A stretch of 64,000 nucleotides of DNA from Stercorarius parasiticus. Lineage: Eukaryota; Chordata; Aves; Charadriiformes; Stercorariidae. Shown piece by piece: positions 36,675-48,755 of this stretch (within the stretch, counting starts at the first letter, position 1; each line of letters begins with the position of its first letter). The translations under genes and the position numbers were made by a program. The notes under the pieces were generated by a model, which searched no databases, was not told the origin of the DNA, and was given only the letters and a program-made list of their open reading frames with translations. The stretch lies in assembly GCA_013396915.1 (NCBI GenBank), contig VWZL01000808.1, positions 372,001 through 436,000 of the forward strand, read 5' to 3'.

Positions 36675-39600
36675 GCATGTTGGCTTCAAAAAGTGCATAA
36701 ATAAAATTAATTTGGCTTATTGATCACAGTTGCTAGATAACAAGTAAGTCGAAACTAGGACTTTGCGTATATCGGCAGTTGATCCTATACCAAGAAAATG
36801 TTTCTTTGATTAAATACCATAGACCCTCAGCCAGGCCCACAGCAAATTCAAGACATTACTTTTATAATAGCAATAGAAGAGAAAGATGGTAGCTTAGAAG
36901 GAGTGAAAGCCTGGGGTTATTTTCTGGATGAGTTAATTTTAAGCTCCCATCCAACAGGCTACTGGGTGCAAAAGGAAGACTGAACATACGCAGCCCCTTG
37001 GTCTTCTTTGCTCAAACTCAGTGCCTTATTCGAGATCGGGTCTGAAACCCCCTTTTGCAGAGTTTGCTGTAGGTAACTTTACATAATATGCATACCCCTT
37101 TACAGGAATTTGGGTGGTTTTTCTTCAGATATATAACTTCAGATCCCTACCTCAAAAAACGGCGCTTTGGTGATAAAATGTTTATCTCCATTACGACCGA
37201 AGAATGAAATAGGACGTGCAATTCAGAGACCTTTTTACTTTCCTTTTTAAAGATCTCAGAAAATAATGAGGTACATTTATCATAATTTAGTAAGTTCAGA
37301 ATATGTGCCAGCATATACTTTGAACTCTAGTCTAGTTCCACATCATAATGTACTTTGCTGTCAGTTCAGAATAAATTTCCCGACGTCCTCCTACAAATCA
37401 AGTTTTGAAGTTGTGTACCTTTATCGGCCTCCTCTAATGGCTCTCCACATTCAGGTGTGAGCAGATGAATAAAGGGAGCGCTCAACCGAGGATGCTGGGT
37501 TCTACTCGGCGCTGTCCCTTTTCAAAGGAAGCGTATCCGTCATCCTCCAGCATCCGATTTCACCGAGGGAAGTAGAGGGTGATGCATGTCAAGTGCTTTG
37601 GTAGCTGTTTGCCGAGGCCACTCCAGCAGATGACACGCTGTCGCTGCTGGCCCAGGGACTCGTGGTAAATTCAGTCCTCCTGTTGTTCTTTCTGAACAGA
37701 TTTTGACAGGACTTGTTTTGACTTGTGCTCTGGAGAAAAGATCGGTTTCCTTCACTAGTCAGGTCTGTTTTGATCTTTTTTTAATATGGCCATTCGCTTC
37801 CAAAAGAAGGCTCGCGCTGTAAATCACCTGTAAATCGTAGCCCTTGCTGCCTTTTTTTTTTTCCTTTTTTTTTCCTGCCAGCCTACCATTCAGTTTTCAC
37901 TGGTGCTACTTAAAGCCAATGAATGTAAGCTTTTAGCATGCAGGCGTTGTAAGAAATATCAAGTCCTGTGGATTTTAAATGAATTTCAGGCAGAATAAGA
38001 TTGTAATTTGGGATGTAGACTGACTTCAGAAGTTAATTCAATTGATGCAGCATAATAGTAATTCAACATAATGTGCTCATGCCATTAGACTGGCACGGAA
38101 AAAAGCTCTAAATAGCTATAATGAATAGTTTGGATTTTGAAAACCTAGGAGAGCAATTTCACCTTGAATCATAACTGGCATCTCTCAGAATGCTTGTACA
38201 TTACGAAAATTCAAAAAGGTGCATGAATTCAAGTAAATTTCACTACCACCCTGGGTAAAATTAAATTTTAGTGGCACTCAAACACTTCTGGAGATGTAGT
38301 GGTAAAATCTGCTTTCACGTGCGTAGCTGTGGAGGAAATTAACCCTGATTCAGGGAATCTGCATTACGCTGTGCATAAAAAACATAGGGAGAGTTTCCCA
38401 AAGAGCCGAGTCCTGGGTTTTTAGTGGAATTGAGCTGTTTAAAGAGCTTGATTCTTACCCGCTTGGTTCCAAAGTCATTTAGTTACCTCCAAACGAGCCC
38501 AAAGGAGTGGTGTGTATGGTATTGCTGCTCCTCTCTCTGCTTTGGGTTAAGTCCACCACCAACACAGACTGCTGCCCTGTTAGTGCCGCTGCAGTGGCAG
38601 GAACACAACTCTCCATAGCTCAGTTTGGTAGCTCCAACAAAAGCAAAGGCTAAAGTCTTTGCTGCCAAGGTAAAATTCTGGTTTTATAGATCCAACACTT
38701 ACAGCCATGTTAACATTTTGGAGCTGTAAATCTGTTCACTAAAAAAAGAGTTACATTACATTTTTGGTAGGGAGGTTTCAGTCTCGTCCCCTCCTATCTA
38801 GCTCCTTAGCAGACAAGTTCAGCCTAGCGAGTTAGGGGTTTACATATGCGTAACTCATTCAAATTGGCAAGATATTTGCGAGTATATTAAAGGAAAAAAC
38901 AACCCAGCATAATTTGCCATACTTGTATTATTTGTGCTAAGGGCAAACCGTAAATCCTGGTTTCTTAGGAAACGTTGCCAGCCTCTGGCACAGGCAGCTG
39001 GACCCTGCAGCAAACCCTCTGCTCCCCCCGAAGCTGTGCCTGGCTGCTGCATCCCCAGCACTGCTGGTTCCTGCCGTGCCAGGCTTGCTTCCCCACATTG
39101 TTAAGAGGAGGTTAGTGTAGGCAGTCGCTCAGTAAGACAGAAGGCAGCTGGAAGTTTAACATACGTGTGTTTCGGAAGAGGCGGTGGTGTGCGTTGTGCG
39201 CGGCTGTGGAATTATATGTAGAATCTGTATGTAGAATCTGTTTTGGATGGAAATCGGTGTGTGGGGTGGAGTTGTACGAAGAGGTATAGACATGCAGACA
39301 CAGGGTAAGGTGATACTGATTGGGAAGTTCTTGATCTATTTACTTAAACTTTTTTTTTTTCACCGATGACTACTAGACATTATCTGTAAACAGCCTTGCT
39401 CCTGATTAGGCCTAATCAAAGTGAGCAGGAAGGGTTTGATTAAAATGAGTCAGTCCTTTATTCTTGGCTTGTGTAACGGGAAGCCAGTTAATCCAGCCCT
39501 GAGCCTAGTTAATGTCTGCCAGTCTGAAGCAAATAACCCACCCTTTTAATATTATGACTAATGCGGTGGTGACTTGTCGTTTTCCAACATGTGTGAATCT

Positions 39601-42600
39601 GTCGTTATTCTCTTGAAAAATCTCTCTGTGCTCACACAAGTTGTGTGTGACTAGAGCAAGGTCTCTGGTACCTATGGGACAGATACGTCCTGGTGGGATT
39701 TCTTTACCTCGGACTCCTCGAGGAAGCTTTGCACATCTTTGACAGTGTCTAATGCTGTTGTTTTTTTGTCAGGAGAACCCAGCCAGCCTGGTCTTTCTGC
39801 CAAAGATATCAGCCCAGGTGATCGTGTCATAATTTTAGAAGCGTTCTCTCCAAATTTTTCACAGGAATAAGATCCTTCAGGCACCAGGTAGTCTCCCAGG
39901 CAGTTAGTCTTTTTCTCATCACTGTGAAATCACAGCTGCACGTAATGACCTACGGGTGAGTGCAGGAGATAAATGTGAATGGATCCAGAGGTGACATTAG
40001 GTACTTCCCAAAGGGCCTGAAATATCACTTGAGATATTGAATATCACATGCTGTCCTGCTCACATATTTAACTCAGAACTGCTTTATGATATCTTGCAAT
40101 ATATGTCGAGGTGTTGGGGAAAAGAATTGAAGCCTCATGTTTTCTTTATGGACAAAAAAAAAAAGGAAAAACCCCACGGAAGACCAAAAATGTTTCTGAG
40201 CTAGTTATATCAGAGCAGAGAGTTGATCCTAATCTTGAATGGCTGGAGGTGAAGATATTAGTCATAGTCTGTGTACGGTCCCCCATCCTTTCGAGCTGCT
40301 GTACTCCAAGGCAGTGCCACCTTGTATTTTACAATCTTGCTATCTGCCGATTCTTTCCCTGCTTGCTCAAATTTAATAAATCCAGAGATGGTTGTGAAAC
40401 TACTTCTAGAGAGCTATCGGAGCATTATGCTGGCAATTACTCACTCCTGATTAGCCAGTTTAACTTCAGGTGGTCCCCAAGGGAAGGGGAGATGGTTTTA
40501 ATGGCAGGCAGAGGGCAGAAGCTTAACTGTGGTGAACCAAATTGTGACATGGGGGGGCTGAGCTGCCCTTGCAGACCACAAGAAGAGCCTGCTGGGACCA
40601 CGGCCTGGCCAAAACACCTTGATTTGGACAGCTTTGAGTACCCCTCGCTGTGTAATGTTGGGGTACTTGGCACAAGAGGACGTGATCGCTTGGAACTCAG
40701 TTCGTAAGGAAGCTTCCTATGTTGTGACTAATGGCTTTTCTTGTCCCTCGCCACCTGACTCAGATAATCCAGTCCTGTGTGGTGGTTGAGATGTGGTGTG
40801 TGTCCTGGATGAGGCTTATCTTGCAGCCCTTTTCCTAACAGTTCCTGTCTTCTGAGCTCTCCCAGTGGTATCATAGGCTGCAACCCCAGTTTACCTCCCC
40901 GTGCAGTGTGTTAATTCCCTCTGACTTTTCCCAATAAGAAAAACAAACACAAGGAAGGAGCAGATCCAAGGAAAAGTTTGAATCCTGTTTTTCCTGGCAG
41001 CGTGTGCGGCCTCTTCTCTTCAGATTCTCTGTCATCACCCCAGAAAGGGCCCTTCACCAGCCTGAAGTCCCTGTGGGACACTGTTGCCCGTCAGTGACGT
41101 TTAAACTAGGCACTTTTTTTTTTTAAAGAGTAGAGACTGTAATTAGTGGCGATAGCTGGCATTCCTGCATTGTTTCATATTTGAAAAATCAACCTGGAAG
41201 TATTTTTTTTTTTTCCTCTTCAAGACACCAATGGAAAGGTCCAGAAAAATAGAAAGTTGGTCAATTTGGGAAAGGATCTCCAAATGTTCATTTTCCTTTG
41301 TATGCGCCCAAGAATTTCTTTCTAGGAGACAAAGGCAGGAGTTGCACTCCCATTCCTGCACTACGGCGAGTCCCTTTGCATGTGGCGTCTTCTGAGCAGC
41401 TCCTTGTTTTTGTGATCACAGACTGGAAGCGAAGTGTGTGCCTGTCTGCTTGTTTTGGGCCAGCATCTTTCTCAGGAAGGTCTTACTTTGCGGATATCTA
41501 ATTGCAGCATAATGTGGTTTTTTTCAGAGTCGGGGAATGTGCTTCAATCTGTCTCTTTTTTTGTAATCAGATTCTTATCCTATAGAAAACAGCTGTTGAT
41601 ACCTGCATATGCTTTGCTCTATGAATAATTCAAATCAAGATTTGATTTAAAGCTTGCAGCACTTAACACTAGTCAACAGAATAATTATGTGATGAGAGAA
41701 ACAAGCGTCTATATTAAAGGGAGAGAGGAGCCAACGCTAGAAGTTAGATGAGCAAGTTAATTAGTCCTGCCTCTGCCACCGATGCCCTTCTGTGACCTTG
41801 TGGTACAGCTTTTGACTGTCAGATGGATGTGTAGGTGTTGAAAGTGGGGGTATTGTTTCGAAGAAAAAAAAAAAAAAGCTATTGTTTCAAAAATCCCCAA
41901 AGCCTTGTAAGGCTTATCTTACTAAAGTTTGTGGTGCTTTCAGCTCCGTCAAATATTAGCAGGTGGTATTTATTATGCTAATTGTAAAGTGCTATATTTA
42001 AAGAATTTAAAACACTGACTCTTTGGAAGAAATTGCTAAGACACAGCAGTAGGAGAGAGAAAAAGCTCAAAGTTTCTTCATGTTCTGGAAGTACCAGAGT
42101 TGACGAGTTTTTTAAAGACACCAAAGTTTAATGAAAAATCCAATTCTTCCTAAGCTCTGCTATTGGGCTCCGAGGCTGGCGCTGTTTGTAATGGATTATG
42201 AGAACATTGTCATTGAACTGAATTCCTCTTTAATATGCCACAGTTGCAAAGATGATAAGAACACTTTCACATTCCAAAAAGCATGTTGATTATAATAACT
42301 TTAATAACTTTAAATTAAGTTATGGATTTATATTAAAGTGTGTAAAATTATGAGCTCCCCACATCACGAAGTAGTGCAAAAATCATTAGAATGACTTTGC
42401 TGTGCTGATGGATTGAGCGCGAGATGAATGCCGGCCTACTGCTAAAAAGGTGAACCCTATTAAAATGATTTTTAATAAGCTTTTAAAATTGTTGCAGTTT
42501 TGCTATTCACATAATTAAAAGGGAGGGAAAGCCACTGAAATTGGTAAGTAAAGAAGAACCTTGGGGCCTCACAACACTTTCTCCGGTCTGGTTTCCTTTG

Positions 42601-45600
42601 CAAACACTTGGAATACAAAGTTCAAACTTGCCGCTCCTGCTGTCGTCAGTTTTAAGGTGAAGGCCATGAAGGTTGTAATGTATGCCAAGAGAGCAAAAAC
42701 ACTGCTTTTCCTGGTTTGGATTTATTTATTTTTTTTAGCCTGACTTCCAATCTCCAAGAGTTTAGTACGTGCCAAGAGTGTTTCTCTTCTCTAGTGTTCC
42801 TGAATGTGGGTTTAGACTCAGCAACCGACACCATTGGCATGTGATTTACCCATTTCACATCCCTGTTACGGTGCCAGTGTCCCATGCCCTCACACTGAAA
42901 CACTTAGAAATTTACAATTAGGATATTTTCCAGCAAACTAGCAGCGTAGCAGGTTGAACACTGTTAGTGAAATGAAACTCCTCAGTGCATTTGGAAGAAC
43001 ACTGATTACCAGACTAAATAATCCAGAACAAATGGCTAGAGTTTTGAAAGGCTAACAAACGAAAACGAGAAATAAACCCAAGCCTTTTGGAATATTCCTA
43101 GCAGTTATCTAGTTTTATCTTGCCAAGGTAATCATGCAAACCTAGCAAAAGTAGGATTCTATAATGTAGTGCTTTGCATACTCGGGACGATGATTTAGAT
43201 GCTGTGGGTGAAGTGCTGGTAGGAAGTCACAGCACTAATTCGTATAAAATGTGGACGTGTTTCTGTGAAGGCACCCTGAGCCTTAGTGTCTGCTAAGAGA
43301 GTTGGGGTTTTTTTAATGGAGCACACCAAAAGATACCAGAGTGCTTCCCGCCTGGTTTTAACTCAGCATAAATAACATTATTCTGTAAAATGAGAAAAAT
43401 CGTATCTGCTGCAGGAAATGGATTTCATATAAAAGCTTTGAAAACAGCTCTCCCCTTGCCCGCTGAGTCCTGGCAGAGGAGATCCTTTCATCTGGCCTTG
43501 CTGCCACTCCAGCAGCTTCCAGTGGCTTCGTGGGTTGCAACAAAGTCCATCTCGAGTCCCTTCGGGATCTCTAAGAAGGTTTTCTTTCCATCATCTCTGG
43601 CGCTTGGTGTTGATGTGCTTCTGCCCCTTTCCCTGCTTGCTGTGACCCTCATCCTCTCCCTCTCCCGTCTGAATTTGGGAAGCATCTTCCCACACACCAG
43701 TAAGGAGCACTTTTCCTTTTCTCCTACCACTTTTCTTCTGCTTTGTTGTCCACGTTGCAGCCAACAGGAGAGAACAACCTTCCCTCCTGCTGCCTAGCCG
43801 CAGCTCTTTAATGGAGGCATATGCTTGTGGTGTGAGCAGACATTTCTGCCATCAATCACTGTTTCCCTCACTACGGGACTTAACTCCTCGCCAGCGTATC
43901 TGGGCAGAGCAGCCTTTGTTTCGTTGAAGCAGCAGCTTCTTTGTGTCAAGGGCACATCAGCTCTGCGCTACGCTAACACATCGGCATCACGAACAAGGGC
44001 AAATGCAGGTACGGGATTTAAAAGAGGGCTAATTTGCTCAGAGGTGGTTGTTGAAGAGCACATAATGCCAAGCCATACGGCTGGAAACCTTCATACAAAA
44101 TGAATTCCATCCTAATCTGGTAGGGTCTGCTCGTTGCCGTTTTCCCAAAGACCTTTTTCGTGTTCAAAGAATCTGTGATATTCACTGAGCAACTCCTGTG
44201 GGCAGATCTGGGGAAAATAAGTATAGCTGCTCTTCCGAGTGTTTGCCTGTCAGATAAGTATACACTTGTAGCAGAGGGATTTTTTGCTCTGCCATTAGAG
44301 GTATTGTGCCAAAACAATGAATAATGGCTCTACAGGAAAGGCATGACAGTCAATTATCTGGCCATAGATACCAAGGTGAACGCAGTAGGTCTTGTAATGT
44401 CTACGGCGAGATGTTTGGGTACCTTTGAGCCTTCACTAGCCATAAACTGGAATTACCGCAGTAACTTTTCAGCACAGTGCTAAACTCTTAACAGGATGCC
44501 ATGTTTTACGTTTGATTTTCTACCACATTCATCCTTCAGGCATTACTGGATTGGGGCTTTTTTTTTAAAGGGCCCTACTTTGTGAACTAATTATGACAAA
44601 TGCTGATATGACACCTGTTGCTCACTTTAAATTACCTCAGTGTGGTGGAATTCATCTTAAAGGCATTTTTGTAATGAAATTTTTTTTCACGAACGTTAAT
44701 ACAACCTGTGGGAGATGTGAATAAAAAAGAAAATTCACCAGTCCTGCCAAGAGAATAGCTTGTGTGCCAGCTGCTTTTTTTGTTGTTGTTGTTTTTTTCT
44801 ATCCTGCTTTCTGTGATATTAATAGAGCTGGTTTGCAAGGCACGTAAATAGATAACAGGTTGTTATGGTATGGCAGAAGTCTCTTTGAGAAGAGAGTGAA
44901 TAATTAGGACTGCTTCCCCAACATGAAACCACTTCCATGACCCAAAAGCAGCTGCATTCGCATAATTAAACCTTGTGGTCTTCATAGGAGATTGTGCTGT
45001 TCTGTCTTGCCGGTGTATTTCCCACTGCGTCCAAGACTTGGGAATAATTTCTCGAGTTACCTTTTTGTGTGGTCAGTCTGTAGCAGAGCAAAGGAGCTCA
45101 TCCACGTGCTCCATGTGAGGTTTGCCTTACAACTCTTCGGGTGACGACGGGTAATTTTTTAGCACCTGTCTGATCAACATTTTACCTACTGCGTTTCCTT
45201 CAAAAGTTCTAAATATGCCTTATTAAATCATGGCAAATGATTGCAATAATTCAGCCCATATGTGAAGGAAACCCCATCAGGTTTGTCAAAACTAACTTTG
45301 TGTTAATGTACATCTGTCACAATTTCTCTCGGTACAAATGGATGCGAGTCGCACAGCGGTTGGCGAATATTAACTTTTGGGAAGGGGAATGTTTCTTATG
45401 TGTAAGACTTAAAAAACGCATGAAATTTAGAGGGCAGCTGAGTGAGAAAAATGCTGTTAGGTTCTGAGATATTACGGAAGTCATGCGATCTTTGTGCAGA
45501 TGGCCTTGATCAAAACAAATCCTTTCCGATGCAAGGATTGTGGAGGCTTGACGAGGGAAAGATTTCTGAAGGCCTTTTGTGTCCATATGTAGTGAAGTTC

Positions 45601-45980
45601 CCGCAGAACGGATGGGAGGTTTGCACCTGCTCTAGTGTTTGGTAATGCTAGACGGCAGTATTAGCAGGTCATGATTAGCAGAAAGCATTACGTGATTACA
45701 GAATAACCCAGACAGCATCATGCAAGCATGGAATAGCACAGTTACTCAGCTTGGCAGGGGAAGAAAGTGGAAAATGCTTCTTTTTCTGGCTTAATACAGC
45801 CATTTCAGTAGCCCTGTTTTATGGGTGGATTTAAATGCTGATGGTTATTAGGAGGACTTTTCACAGTCCATGGAGATCTTGTTTCTTTTTTTTTTATACT
45901 GCTGTTCGTTTAATTCTTCAAAGTGCTCATAATCAATTTGATCAAGTGAACCTTATGACGTTTTGCATTTCATTCCACAG

Positions 45981-46139
45981 AAATACCTCAGGAGCTTTTT
46001 CTCTGCGATGCTGAAGTCTCCATCGTCTCCGCTGCACATAGATAAAGTGGGGCTAACTCTGTCAAAGCACACAATCTGCGAATTCTCACCCTTCTTCAGG
46101 AAAGGCGTTTTTGACTACAGCAGCCATGGGACCAGCTGA
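45981..46139 (+). CDS. KIF16B: KIF16B terminal coding exon (end of PX domain and C-terminus)
   Basis: The exon has acceptor CATTCCACAG, 52 codons and a TGA stop at 46137-46139. It begins KYLRSFFSAMLKSP and ends KGVFDYSSHGTS. KYLRSFFSAML completes the last PX helices, and LTLSKHTICEFSPFF with the short tail is the characteristic C-terminus of the PX-containing KIF16B isoform. The reading frame continues in phase 0 from the preceding exon. With the other three exons it makes 134 residues, enough for a complete PX domain of usual size plus the tail. The PX domain tethers the motor to phosphatidylinositol-3-phosphate-bearing early endosomes. No frameshift or premature stop is present. Confidence 0.96.
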   Translation, partial: KYLRSFFSAMLKSPSSPLHIDKVGLTLSKHTICEFSPFFRKGVFDYSSHGTS

Positions 46140-46745
46140 CTTCAGGGCCAGGACCCTTCTGCCGGAGGAGCACCGGTGGAGTCGTGCCTTCACTTTTGCG
46201 GTGCGAGAGAACCGGGGGGAAGAAGAAGAAGAGCGATCTTCCTCCACAGCTGGGAAGCTGCATCCAAACAACTGCAGTTAAAGACAGCTACGTGCCAGCG
46301 CTAGCCTATGTCCTTTACCAGCTCTCGTATTAGTACCTGCGTTTACCTGGCATGGGCTATACGGACATTTTTGTGTCAGTCGCTCTGTTAATGCTGTGCA
46401 AAGCTTCCGACCCTTGTGCTGGGTTTGGATCGGCTCCTTGGCGGGAGTGCTTCCTTCCCACTTGGCTCAGCCAGTTTGTCCTGGTGGCACGAGAGCGTCT
46501 CGCGCTCACTGGGGCGGTGCATCATGCTGACAGAGGGGTTCCGAGCAGCCTTTCAGTTTCTGAGCTGTTCCTTAAAGAACATTTCCTGCTTTGTTTCCTT
46601 ATAGCATACTGTGGCGTTTAAGGCAATGCTCATACTCAACTGTCATTTCTTTTTTTTTTCCCCTCCCGGACACACATTTTAACTATTTGACTGTAAAATT
46701 GTGTAGTTTTCCTCAGAAGAATTAAAGGGCCTGGGCGACTTGAAT
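46140..46745 (+). other. KIF16B: Probable KIF16B 3' UTR
   Basis: This noncoding sequence runs from the TGA to shortly after the first polyadenylation-like hexamer. It opens GC-rich with a GAAGAAGAAGAAGAG run, then becomes AT-rich, including a T-run near 46650. The 3' end is a guess from the ATTAAA hexamer. A longer 3' UTR using later AATAAA sites (near 50020 or 52254) cannot be excluded. Confidence 0.45.
46721..46726 (+). promoter_or_regulatory. KIF16B: Candidate polyadenylation signal (ATTAAA)
   Basis: ATTAAA, the commonest variant of the AATAAA hexamer, lies about 580 bases after the KIF16B stop. No canonical AATAAA occurs between the stop and this site that I could see. There is no strongly GU-rich element directly downstream, so confidence is low. 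Confidence 0.35.
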
Positions 46746-47535
46746 GTTTACAAAAATATATGCAGCAGAAAGAATATAATTTAAACCTTGTAGAAGTCTT
46801 CCACACTTGGTTGTTTTGAAGCAGAACGAATCACTCGCCATTAATTAAGAAGCAGAGGAAGCAATAGTTACTGAAGAAATGCGGTCAGCATCTTTTCAGA
46901 TTTTCTAATTACCGAGACTGTAAGTGGATACTGAGCACTGTACAGAGCTCAGAGCTATGCATAAAGCTTAATGCAAAGTGCTATATTTCTTTTTTTTGAA
47001 AAATAGCCTCTTTCCCAATAGCATAACACTGTAAAACCTGAATTTTATTTGCATCGGTTAAAATTGACAGGATTTGACTTAAGAATACTTTACAATTGCT
47101 CAGGACTTATTCAGACTTGCACATGTATATACAGGTAGAAGTCATTTTATATTGCTGCGGATCCAAAAGTATATATACACTGTGACTGGAATTGAGTACG
47201 TGTACATGCTAATGTATAATTGGTTGTATAAAAAATTGGAATCAAACAACTTCCAGTTATTAAAACGCATAATGAAAGGTAAGTTTTGTGTGCCATTTGT
47301 TAGGAGCATGAAGTGTTACTTGGGAGTTGCCATCGTTGATCACCAGTAGGTCTTGGTAATTAAACTATTTCTTGTTGTAGAAAACGATTATTAAAACCTA
47401 AAGTAACGACACCGGTGACATTTTTATTTCATGACCTAAATTATAGGAACAGTAATGTTTTACGTTTAATATGATGTATAAAGATAATTGGGTTACATTA
47501 CTAAGCCTAGCCTGCTACAATAAGCATTTTCACTT

Positions 47536-47573
47536 GGGGGAAAAAAAAAAGAAAAGGGAAAAAGAAAAAAAAA
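47536..47573. repeat. Polypurine tract
   Basis: Thirty-eight uninterrupted purines: five G, then A-rich runs broken by G or GGG. Confidence 0.9.
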
Positions 47574-48366
47574 TTGTTAGAATGGATCGTTTAAATTTTG
47601 AGAACTTTTTTTTTTGTTTTGATGCAGTTCAGTGAAAACAAAAGTTAGGGTAAAATTTCTAAACCACTGGAGCCCTGTTATCAGCAGGGTAGACTTTAAC
47701 GTCTTTGGATTCGCCTGTATCTGACTCTGTCTCACTTAGGCATCTGCGTACCTTCAGTCGGGAGCCAGGTTTTTGTAGCTAAGCATTCCAGTCAAACCTG
47801 TTGATTCCCAAACTGGTTTTGCACCCTGTCCCAGCTGTTCCCAGTCTCCCTTATGCACTTCAGCACTGGAGCCGTAACTTCACCTGCGCTTCGCCACCGA
47901 CAGGGACCTAGCCTCCTGATCCTTACCGTGCCCTGTGCCTCTGCCGCACCTCTCCGGTCTCTCCCAGGGCCTTTCTGTGCACGGATCATCCCCCGGCCTC
48001 AGAGGCCGTGTCCTCCCTCCCTTCTTCACTGCCAGCTGGCTTTGCTGGTGCTTCCCAAAGCAGCAAGTGGAGGCTGGGTGCTTGCTGGGTTCCTGCGGTG
48101 AGCTGAGTAACGAGTTGGATGTTGCTGCACAGGTTAATGGAAGGTGGGTAACTTCACTTGGCAAGATTTCCCCTCCTGACCCACGGGGAAGCTTCAGAGG
48201 CAGAAACTGGGCACAATACTGCTGGTTTTCATAGTGCACCGGGAAATTTGACCCTAAATCTCACTTCAAAACCAGAAAATCTTTTCTGTCTCTCCTTCTC
48301 CTTTGGCCTGCTCCCCCTCCTGCCTCATTGCAGTGTAACACGATAAAGAATTAATGCTGAAGATTT

Positions 48367-48386
48367 AAAAAAAAAAAAAAAAAAAA
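48367..48386. repeat. Poly(A) run, A20
   Basis: Twenty consecutive A, directly upstream of the CpG-dense patch. No retrocopy body was recognised before it. Confidence 0.9.
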
Positions 48387-48540
48387 TAATTTTACCTAAC
48401 TGTAGAGCGTCGTTTCCTGTGTGCCGCTTCTATGAAAGGACCTGGCAGGCCAGGAAGCGACAAGCTGCTTTACCTGCTGCACAAACCCGGCTTCTGCAGG
48501 TTTCCTACCTGAAAAAAAACCCTCAGTGGTGCCAGGTGCT

Positions 48541-48660
48541 TTCCCGTGACAAGCAGCGCGGAGCCTGACGAGCAAAACTCCGTCACGCCACGCCGCACGG
48601 CAAATGCCGCTCCGCGGGAAGGGTCGAGCGCGCAGCACTCCCGGAGGTAAGTCCAACGCT
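48541..48660 (+). promoter_or_regulatory. CpG-dense patch with strong splice donor
   Basis: I count 17 CpG dinucleotides in 120 bases, in otherwise CpG-poor surroundings. The patch ends with CCGGAG|GTAAGT, a consensus splice donor on the + strand (GT at 48647). This combination is typical of an unmethylated promoter with a first exon, so it may start a noncoding transcript downstream of KIF16B. No TATA box or clear initiator was identified, and no product is proposed. Confidence 0.4.
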
Positions 48661-48725
48661 TCCTGTCGCTTTGGATTTGGAGAATCTGTTTAAGAAAAAC
48701 ACAACTAGGCAGGGAGTTAAGTCGA

Positions 48726-48755
48726 GTGAAAAATATGAATATTCGTATTTTTCAC
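48726..48755. repeat. 30-bp near-perfect palindrome
   Basis: Fourteen of fifteen base pairs match around a GAATATTC core. The outer arms are GTGAAAAATA and TATTTTTCAC. It is AT-rich and lies 80 bases after the CpG patch. Confidence 0.95.

Larger units (their letters stand above)
30300..45980 (+). other. KIF16B: KIF16B intron (last intron, 15.7 kb)
   Basis: A phase-0 intron with a GTAATG donor and an acceptor ending CATTCCACAG. No CR1 copy was recognised inside it. It contains a 20-bp perfect palindrome (31291-31310), a 14-bp-arm hairpin (36639-36674), and AT-rich stretches with homeodomain-type TAATTA/TAATC words near 33.9, 39.4 and 42.3-42.5 kb. It also holds the longest open frame in the window (40111-40707, 198 codons), which has no recognisable domain and sits entirely inside the intron. 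Otherwise I see nothing. Confidence 0.8.

Noticed and set aside
39403..39418. 16-bp perfect palindrome taken alone
   Set aside because: About one such palindrome is expected by chance in 64 kb. Kept only as part of a motif cluster.
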